This document shows, piece by piece, positions 6,277 through 6,413 of a stretch of DNA of 6,413 nucleotides (positions are counted from its first letter, which is position 1; every line of letters starts with the position of its first letter). The notes under the pieces were generated by a model. The model was not told the DNA's origin. It saw only the letters and a list, made by a program, of their open reading frames with translations, and did no database searches. The stretch is from Pseudobacteriovorax antillogorgiicola (GTDB taxonomy: Bacteria > Bdellovibrionota_B > Oligoflexia > Oligoflexales > RGVZ01), in NCBI GenBank assembly GCA_945897695.1, contig CAMDGW010000140.1, positions 1 to 6,413 of the forward strand, given 5' to 3'. The position numbers and the translations under genes were made by a program.

Positions 6277-6413
6277 ATGCTTTCGGTATTTTTGTGGAGA
6301 CAAACATGTCAGAACACCAACGTGCTCGACGTCAACCCAGGGGATGCGATGGTGTCTTGCCTCATGCGAATCGCCGAAACCAAGCCGTTTTTGGATGAGT
6401 ATCTGGGCACACC
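6277..6413 (+). CDS. Start of an unrecognised gene, truncated by window end (start and frame uncertain)
   Basis: From about 6322 to the window end one frame reads like real protein (VLDVNPGDAMVSCLMRIAET, then KPFLDEYLGT) with balanced acidic residues. The outermost ATG in this frame is at 6277 but has no ribosome binding site; a GTG at 6322 and an ATG at 6349 (preceded by AGGGGA with four bases between) are alternatives. The best translation signal in the area, GGAGA (6296-6300) five bases before ATG 6306, opens a different frame that reads MSEHQRARRQ and ends at the TGA at 6396-6398 after 30 codons. I do not recognise the product. The gene follows prs beyond the probable terminator and dyad, so it likely has its own promoter. 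A frameshift in the sequence, a leader peptide, or simply a downstream start could explain the conflict. Confidence 0.35.
   Translation, partial: MLSVFLWRQTCQNTNVLDVNPGDAMVSCLMRIAETKPFLDEYLGT

Overview
The window looks like ordinary chromosomal DNA of a Gram-negative bacterium with moderate GC. The mix suggests a deltaproteobacterial or Bdellovibrionota-type genome: a DUF1844 protein, a stand-alone protein with two FHA domains, a ClpB-like Hsp100 protein, and a tRNA-Gln directly upstream of prs. This placement rests on gene content and remembered family patterns, not on a search. No insertion sequence, phage gene, CRISPR array or plasmid function was seen.

Layout. The window opens inside a MacB/FtsX-type ABC transporter permease (1-822, + strand, 5' end missing). 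It converges on a minus-strand pair: a double-FHA protein (1735-1001) followed by tRNA-Leu(UAG) (954-870). The tRNA appears to have its own sigma70-like promoter overlapping the FHA stop codon. A divergent intergenic region of about 160 bp separates the FHA gene from a small plus-strand DUF1844 gene (1897-2166). A structured leader of about 118 bp (2167-2284) follows, with a 9-bp inverted repeat reaching the ribosome binding site and a tandem 7-mer. It leads into a large ClpB-like AAA+ ATPase (2285-4927). Next is tRNA-Gln(UUG) (5010-5084) behind a TTGACA promoter, then prs, encoding PRPP synthetase (5164-6099), and a probable rho-independent terminator. The last 250 bp hold an operator-like dyad and the start of an unrecognised gene whose reading frame is ambiguous.

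How the genes relate. ClpB-like (protein disaggregation), Prs (PRPP for nucleotide, His and Trp synthesis) and the two tRNAs are housekeeping functions. The FHA protein points to Ser/Thr phospho-signalling. The FHA and Clp genes lie close together but are transcribed apart, so a functional link is only a hypothesis. No clearly new multi-gene system is visible. The points most worth a second look are the altered N-terminal region of the ClpB-like protein, its structured leader, and the frame conflict at the right edge.
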